Notes under the pieces: generated by a model
Databases searched by the model: none
The model's input: only the letters and a program-made list of their open reading frames with translations
Told to the model about the DNA's origin: nothing
In this document: positions 60,168-64,000 of the stretch, piece after piece
How positions within the stretch are numbered: position 1 is the first letter of the stretch
How the letters are laid out: every line of letters begins with the position of its first letter
Program-made: the position numbers and the translations under genes
Assembly: GCF_900101745.1 (NCBI RefSeq)
Contig: NZ_FNAD01000009.1
Span: forward strand, 62,001-126,000
Source of the DNA: Glycomyces harbinensis
GTDB lineage: Bacteria > Actinomycetota > Actinomycetes > Mycobacteriales > Micromonosporaceae
Reading direction: 5' to 3'
DNA length: 64,000 nucleotides

Positions 60168-60602
60168 TCAGAGGGCTCGGGCGATGGATTCGGTGAGGGC
60201 GAACGGGACGACCTCGAGGCTGTCGAAGCGCCACCCGGCCGGGGTGCGCCGCGCCGTGTAGCGGTGGACTCCGGCGGCCACGGCCTCCTCTTCGCCGCTG
60301 ATGGCGAAGATCGCGATGTCGTTGGCCCGCACCGACGCGGTGTCGCCGTCGAGGTCGATGACGAGGTTGGCCTTGGTGTGCAGCGTGGCCTCGTAGGCGC
60401 TCTGGCTGCCGGTGACCAGGCCGACCAGGGCCTCGATCCCGCGGGCCTCGCCGCGCGGGGACGTGACGGCGACGTCCCCGGTGAAGATCAGCGCGGTCTC
60501 GTCCCAGCGGGCCTGGTCGACCCACAGGGTGTGGCGGGCGACGAGGTCTTCGAGCTCGGCGCGGTCGGCGAGGCGGCGGACGAGGGCTTCGGTGGTGGTC
60601 AT
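60168..60602 (-). CDS. SnoaL-like/NTF2-fold protein
   Basis: 144 residues. SnoaL_4-type start ALVRRLADRAELEDLVARHTLWVDQARWDETALIFTGDV and beta strands (ATLHTKANLVIDLDGDTASV, GVHRYTARRTPAGWRFDSLEVVPF). NTF2-fold proteins of this type act as small hydrolases, isomerases or ligand-binding proteins. It is the first gene of the dehalogenase operon; its start overlaps a series of MarR operators. Confidence 0.83.
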   Translation of the reverse strand: MTTTEALVRRLADRAELEDLVARHTLWVDQARWDETALIFTGDVAVTSPRGEARGIEALVGLVTGSQSAYEATLHTKANLVIDLDGDTASVRANDIAIFAISGEEEAVAAGVHRYTARRTPAGWRFDSLEVVPFALTESIARAL

Positions 60603-60618
60603 GAAAGGCTCCCTTGCT

Positions 60619-60676
60619 CGTTAGATTCACTAACGTTAGTTGCACTAATGAAACTACATCGTTAGTGTCACTAACG
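60619..60676. promoter_or_regulatory. Three MarR-type operators
   Basis: 17-bp palindromes CGTTAG-N5-CTAACG (60619-60635), CGTTAG-N5-CTAATG (60634-60650) and the perfect CGTTAGTGTCACTAACG (60660-60676) between divergent genes. The first two overlap by 2 bp. Confidence 0.85.
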
Positions 60677-60697
60677 CAAATGGGGTAGGCTCTCCCC

Positions 60698-61171
60698 ATG
60701 GAATCCCACCCGGAGCTGCGGTTCGACAACGGCGGGCAGACGCCCGAACGGCTCAAGCGCCAGATCTCGCGCCTCATGGGCATGACCGGCGCGCAGATGC
60801 GCCGGATCGCGAACGAGGCCTTCGAAGCGGTCGGCGCCCGCAAGGACCACTTCGTGGTGCTCGCCGCCCTCGCCGAGTTCGGCCCCGCCAGCCAGGCGCA
60901 GCTGTCGGACCGCACCCGCGTCTACCGCTCCGACCTCGTCGCGGTCCTCAACGAACTCGCCGACGGCCGCTGGATCGAGCGCGCCCCGGACCCGGACGAC
61001 AAGCGCCGCAACGTCATCACGATGACCGACTCGGGCGCCCGCCGACTGGACGAGTTCGACCGCATCCTCGCCGGCGTCAACGACCGCATCATGGCGCCGC
61101 TGAGCCCCGACGAGCGCGAGCAGCTGTTCGCCCTGCTCGGCCGCATCAACGCCCACCTCGCGGCGGGCTAG
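60698..61171 (+). CDS. MarR-family regulator
   Basis: 157 residues. Winged-helix core AALAEFGPASQAQLSDRTRVYRSDLVAVLNELADGRWIERAPDPDDKRRNVITMTDSGARRL with the wing Asp-Lys-Arg-Arg. It should bind the three palindromes upstream and repress both itself and the SnoaL-dehalogenase operon until a ligand binds. The ligand may be a haloorganic or aromatic compound (inference). Confidence 0.9.
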   Translation: MESHPELRFDNGGQTPERLKRQISRLMGMTGAQMRRIANEAFEAVGARKDHFVVLAALAEFGPASQAQLSDRTRVYRSDLVAVLNELADGRWIERAPDPDDKRRNVITMTDSGARRLDEFDRILAGVNDRIMAPLSPDEREQLFALLGRINAHLAAG

Positions 61172-61175
61172 GCGG

Positions 61176-62567
61176 TCAGCGCAGGCGCCGCAGCACCTGC
61201 TCCTTCAGCGCCGTGAACGGCGGGTAGACCACCCGCAGCGTGTCCGGCGCGAGCGGCTTGTCCAGCACCGACTTCACATGGCTGAACGCCTCGATCGACG
61301 CCTTCCCGTGGTAGGAGCCGAGGCCGGAGTTCCCGACCCCGCCGAACGGCAGTCCGGGCACGTCGATGTGGGCCATCGGCACGTTGAAGCCCACCGCCCC
61401 CGACGAGGTCCGCGTCAGCAGCCGGCGCCGCGACCCCTCGGAGTTCGTGAACGCGTACAGCGCGAGGGGCTTCTCCCTCGCGTTGACGAACGCGATCGCC
61501 TCGTCCAGCGACGCGACCGCCAGGATCGGCAGGACCGGCCCGAAGACCTCCTCGCCCATCACCGCGTCGTGCGCCGAGACGTCGGCGATCACCGTCGGCG
61601 CGATGTAGCGCTCCTCGCGGTTGTACCCGCCCCCGCAGACCAGCCGGCCCTCGTCGAGGAACCGCGCGAGCCGGTCGAACGAGGAGGCGTCGATGATCCG
61701 CCCGAAGTCCGGGCTCTCCGCCGGCGCGTGCCCGTACATCTCCCGGATCGCCTCGGCCAGGTGCCGCTCCAGCTCCGGGCCCGTGTCGCCGACCGCGAGC
61801 ACGTAGTCGGGGGCGATGCACGTCTGCCCGGCGTTCATGAACTTGCCCCACGCGATGCGCCGCGCCGCCGTCGCCAGGTCCGCGCCCGGCTCCACGATCG
61901 CCGGGCTCTTCCCGCCCAGCTCCAGCGTGGTCGGCGTCAGGTGCGCGGCCGCCGCCTTCGCGACGATCCGCCCCACCCGCGGCGACCCCGTGAAGAAGAT
62001 GTGGTCGACCCGCTCGGCCAGGAGCGCCGCCGTCTCGTCCGGCCCGCCCTGCACGACCGCCACCGCCTCCGGGTCCAGGTACTCCCCGATGAGGCGGCCC
62101 AGCACCGCACTGGTCGCGCCCGCGGCCTCGCTCGGCTTCACGACCACCGCGTTCCCGCAGGCCAGCGCCCCCGCCAGCGGCGCGAGCAGCAGCTGCACCG
62201 GATAGTTGAACGGCCCGATCACCGTGACCACCCCGAGGGGCTCGCGCAGCGTGTACGCCTTCGCCGGCTGGAGGTGCGGCGGCGTGTAGACCCGCCTGGG
62301 CCGCATCCACGACCGCAGGTGCTTGCGCAGCGCCCGCACCTCGGCGGCGACGAAGTCGATCTCGGCCAGGAACGACTCCGGCGCGGCCTTGCCCAGGTCC
62401 GCGCGCAGTGCGTCGGCCAGCTCCTCGCCGGCCTCCCTGAGCATCCGGTCGAGGCCCTTGAGCTGCTCGAGGCGCCACGGCAGCGGCTTGGTCCGGCCCG
62501 TGTCGAATTGGGCCCGCAGGCGGGCGACGGTCTCGGAGACGGGAGGGGAGTCGTTCACGCTTGCCAT
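61176..62567 (-). CDS. NAD(P)-dependent aldehyde dehydrogenase (class 3-like)
   Basis: 463 residues, the shorter class 3 length. Cofactor region GVVTVIGPFNYPVQLLLAPLAGALACGNAVVVKPSE and FFTGSPRVGR, general base Glu in TLELGGKSPAIV, catalytic Cys in NAGQTCIAPDY, and EEVFGPVLPI and GFNVPMAHIDVPGLPFGGVGNSGLG near the end. It oxidises medium-chain or aromatic aldehydes to acids. It converges on the MarR gene with a 4-bp gap. Confidence 0.94.
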   Translation of the reverse strand: MASVNDSPPVSETVARLRAQFDTGRTKPLPWRLEQLKGLDRMLREAGEELADALRADLGKAAPESFLAEIDFVAAEVRALRKHLRSWMRPRRVYTPPHLQPAKAYTLREPLGVVTVIGPFNYPVQLLLAPLAGALACGNAVVVKPSEAAGATSAVLGRLIGEYLDPEAVAVVQGGPDETAALLAERVDHIFFTGSPRVGRIVAKAAAAHLTPTTLELGGKSPAIVEPGADLATAARRIAWGKFMNAGQTCIAPDYVLAVGDTGPELERHLAEAIREMYGHAPAESPDFGRIIDASSFDRLARFLDEGRLVCGGGYNREERYIAPTVIADVSAHDAVMGEEVFGPVLPILAVASLDEAIAFVNAREKPLALYAFTNSEGSRRRLLTRTSSGAVGFNVPMAHIDVPGLPFGGVGNSGLGSYHGKASIEAFSHVKSVLDKPLAPDTLRVVYPPFTALKEQVLRRLR

Positions 62568-62708
62568 GCAATGACTCTAGCGAGTTCGGGCCCCGCCCGG
62601 CGGCATAGCCGACCGCGAATCCGAACAAGACATAAGGGACAGTACAGGTGTGTCATGGCACATGGCGCGGGTGTGGTCCCGGAGACAATGCGACCACCCC
62701 GTGACACG

Positions 62709-63815
62709 ATGTCGAACATGAAAGTCGCGAAACGATCCCCGCTGTTGTCCTGGACCGTCATCGCACCGATCGTGGGGATCCTCGTCCTCGCCGTGACCTG
62801 GGGTCGCGACTCGGGCCCGGCGCTCGTGACGATCGCCGCCGCAGCCCTCGTCGCGACCGTCCTCGCCGCCGTCCACCACGCCGAAGTCGTCGCCCACCGC
62901 GTCGGCGAACCCTACGGCTCCCTCGTCCTCGCCGTGGCCGTCACCGTCATCGAAGTCGCCCTGATCCTCACCGTGATGGCCTCCGGCGGCCACGATGCCG
63001 AGACCCTCGCCCGCGACACCGTGTTCGCCGCCGTCATGATCACCACCAACGGCATCATCGGCATCGCCCTCCTCGTGGGCGCCCTCAAGTTCGGCTTCAC
63101 CCACTTCAACCCCGAAGGCTCGGGCGCGGCCCTCGCCACCGTCGCCACCCTCGCCACCCTCGGCCTGGTCCTGCCCACCTTCACCACGAGCACGGCGGGC
63201 CCGGAGTTCTCGACCTCGCAGCTGGTGTTCGCGGCGCTGGCGTCGATCGTGCTGTACGGCCTGTTCGTGTTCACGCAGACCGGCCGCCACCGCGACTTCT
63301 TCCTGCCGGTGACCTCCACCGGAGTGGTGAAGGAGGAGGAGCACGCGGACCCGCCGAGCGGCAGGACCGCGCTGCTGAGCGTCGCGATGCTCATGGTCGC
63401 CCTGGTGGGCGTGGTGGGCCTGGCGAAGGTCGAGTCCCCGGCGATCAAGGCGGGCGTGGACGCGGCGGGCTTCCCCGCCTCGTCCGTGGGCGTGGCGATC
63501 GCGCTGCTGGTGCTGCTGCCCGAGTCGATCGCGGCGGTCCGGGCGGCTTCGCGCGGGCGGGTGCAGACGAGCATCAACCTGGGCTACGGCTCGGCGATGG
63601 CCTCGATCGGCCTGACGATCCCGGCGATCGCGATCGCGTCGTTCTTCATGGACGGGCCGCTGCTGCTGGGTCTGGGCCCGACCCAGATCGTGCTGCTGGG
63701 CCTCACCATCGTGGTGAGCGTCCTGACGGTGGTCCCGGGCCGGGCGACGCGCCTCCAGGGCGGCGTCCACCTGGCGCTGCTGGCGGCCTACCTGTTCCTG
63801 GCGATCAACCCGTAG
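62709..63815 (+). CDS. Ca2+/H+ antiporter, ChaA-like (CaCA superfamily)
   Basis: 368 residues from ATG 62709 (62718 also possible). Eleven or so helices with the two alpha repeats of the superfamily: GEPYGSLVLAVAVTVIEVALILTVM and VLLPESIAAVRAASRGRVQTSINLGYGSAMASIGLTIPAIA, each with the conserved Glu. An acidic cytoplasmic loop (KEEEHADPPSGR) lies between the halves. Exports Ca2+ (or Na+) in exchange for protons. Confidence 0.9.
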   Translation: MSNMKVAKRSPLLSWTVIAPIVGILVLAVTWGRDSGPALVTIAAAALVATVLAAVHHAEVVAHRVGEPYGSLVLAVAVTVIEVALILTVMASGGHDAETLARDTVFAAVMITTNGIIGIALLVGALKFGFTHFNPEGSGAALATVATLATLGLVLPTFTTSTAGPEFSTSQLVFAALASIVLYGLFVFTQTGRHRDFFLPVTSTGVVKEEEHADPPSGRTALLSVAMLMVALVGVVGLAKVESPAIKAGVDAAGFPASSVGVAIALLVLLPESIAAVRAASRGRVQTSINLGYGSAMASIGLTIPAIAIASFFMDGPLLLGLGPTQIVLLGLTIVVSVLTVVPGRATRLQGGVHLALLAAYLFLAINP

Positions 63816-63818
63816 GGC

Positions 63819-64000
63819 TCAGGCGCCCCAGACGTCCCAGCTGAGGCGGGCCAGGAGCGCGAGCACGACGACGACCAGGACGACGCGCACGAACCGGGTG
63901 CCCCGGGCCATGGCGGTGCGGGCGCCGAACCACGCGCCCGCCATGCAGCACAGGCCCAGCGTCAGGCCCAGGAGCCACCAGATGTTGCCCTGGATGCCGA
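63819..64000 (-). CDS. TauE/SafE (TSUP)-family membrane protein, C-terminal fragment
   Basis: Read on the minus strand to a TGA at 63819-63821: about 60 residues ending GARTAMARGTRFVRVVLVV and LLARLSWDVWGA. The preceding GLTLGLCCMAGAWFGARTA is the conserved last repeat of sulfite/organosulfonate exporters of the TSUP family. The N-terminal part is outside the window. Three bp separate its stop from the chaA stop. Confidence 0.7.
   Translation of the reverse strand, partial: GIQGNIWWLLGLTLGLCCMAGAWFGARTAMARGTRFVRVVLVVVVLALLARLSWDVWGA

Overview
The window is a high-GC (about 70%) chromosomal segment of a filamentous actinomycete. Supporting markers are an HspR-controlled dnaK operon with HAIR operators, a DivIVA/Scy-type coiled-coil protein, CebR-type cellobiose control, a c-di-AMP (ydaO) riboswitch before an NlpC/P60 hydrolase, a SigB/F-type sigma factor and a PASTA-less membrane Ser/Thr kinase. 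The abundance of secreted FG-GAP proteins and the GH48 locus would fit Glycomycetaceae or a related family; that placement is inference only. Nothing looks like plasmid or prophage. The only recognisable insertion sequence is one tnpB element, plus a small palindromic MITE-like element.

Layout. 1-2.1 kb: an EtfD-like membrane iron-sulfur reductase, cut by the window edge. 2.4-9.2 kb: three tandem secreted FG-GAP beta-propeller proteins. 9.2-19.3 kb: a cellulose/cellobiose locus with cebR, a GH1 beta-glucosidase and cebG-cebF-cebE on the minus strand, diverging from a secreted CBM2-GH48 exocellulase across a shared control region with CebR-like boxes; a DUF1349 protein follows. 19.7-24.8 kb: a small Cys-motif protein, then dnaK-grpE-dnaJ-hspR. 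24.9-30.7 kb: two CNNM/CBS membrane proteins, a DivIVA-like coiled-coil protein and a cytoplasmic GH20 hexosaminidase. 30.9-32.1 kb: a riboswitch-led NlpC/P60 hydrolase. 32.2-34.5 kb: csoR-copZ, whose transcription terminator has been split by a tnpB (IS200/IS605-type) element. 34.6-41.3 kb: a maltose/maltodextrin locus (malE-malF-malG minus; malR and a GH13 alpha-glucosidase plus). 41.5-50.9 kb: class II aldolase, oligopeptidase B, an ABC-ATPase-like protein with a YhgE/Pip membrane protein, TetR with a VOC protein, and a GH27 alpha-galactosidase. 51.2 kb: tRNA-Phe. 51.4-58.9 kb: a Tat-exported NlpC/P60-like protein, small membrane proteins, the sigma factor, a Ser/Thr kinase and a sulfotransferase. 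59.0-64 kb: a candidate small RNA, haloalkane dehalogenase with a SnoaL-like protein opposite MarR, an aldehyde dehydrogenase, a Ca2+/H+ antiporter and a TauE/SafE fragment.

How it works together. The dominant theme is polysaccharide use. GH48 releases cellobiose outside the cell, CebEFG imports it, and the cytoplasmic GH1 enzyme hydrolyses it under CebR. The mal locus repeats that design for alpha-glucans with MalEFG, MalR and GH13. GH20 and GH27 extend the range to amino sugars and alpha-galactosides, and the aldolase feeds glycolysis. No transporter ATPase gene is present, so a shared MsiK-type ATPase elsewhere is likely. In both transport operons a strong hairpin separates the binding-protein gene from the permease genes.

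The observations most worth following are the tnpB element sitting exactly in the loop of the copZ terminator (which fixes both element ends, the TAM and the guide), a promoter-to-terminator candidate small RNA at 59.0-59.3 kb, the MITE-like palindrome that supplies the malE stop codon, a kinase sensor made of three 4-Cys repeats, and a cre-like operator shared by an FG-GAP gene and the alpha-galactosidase gene.
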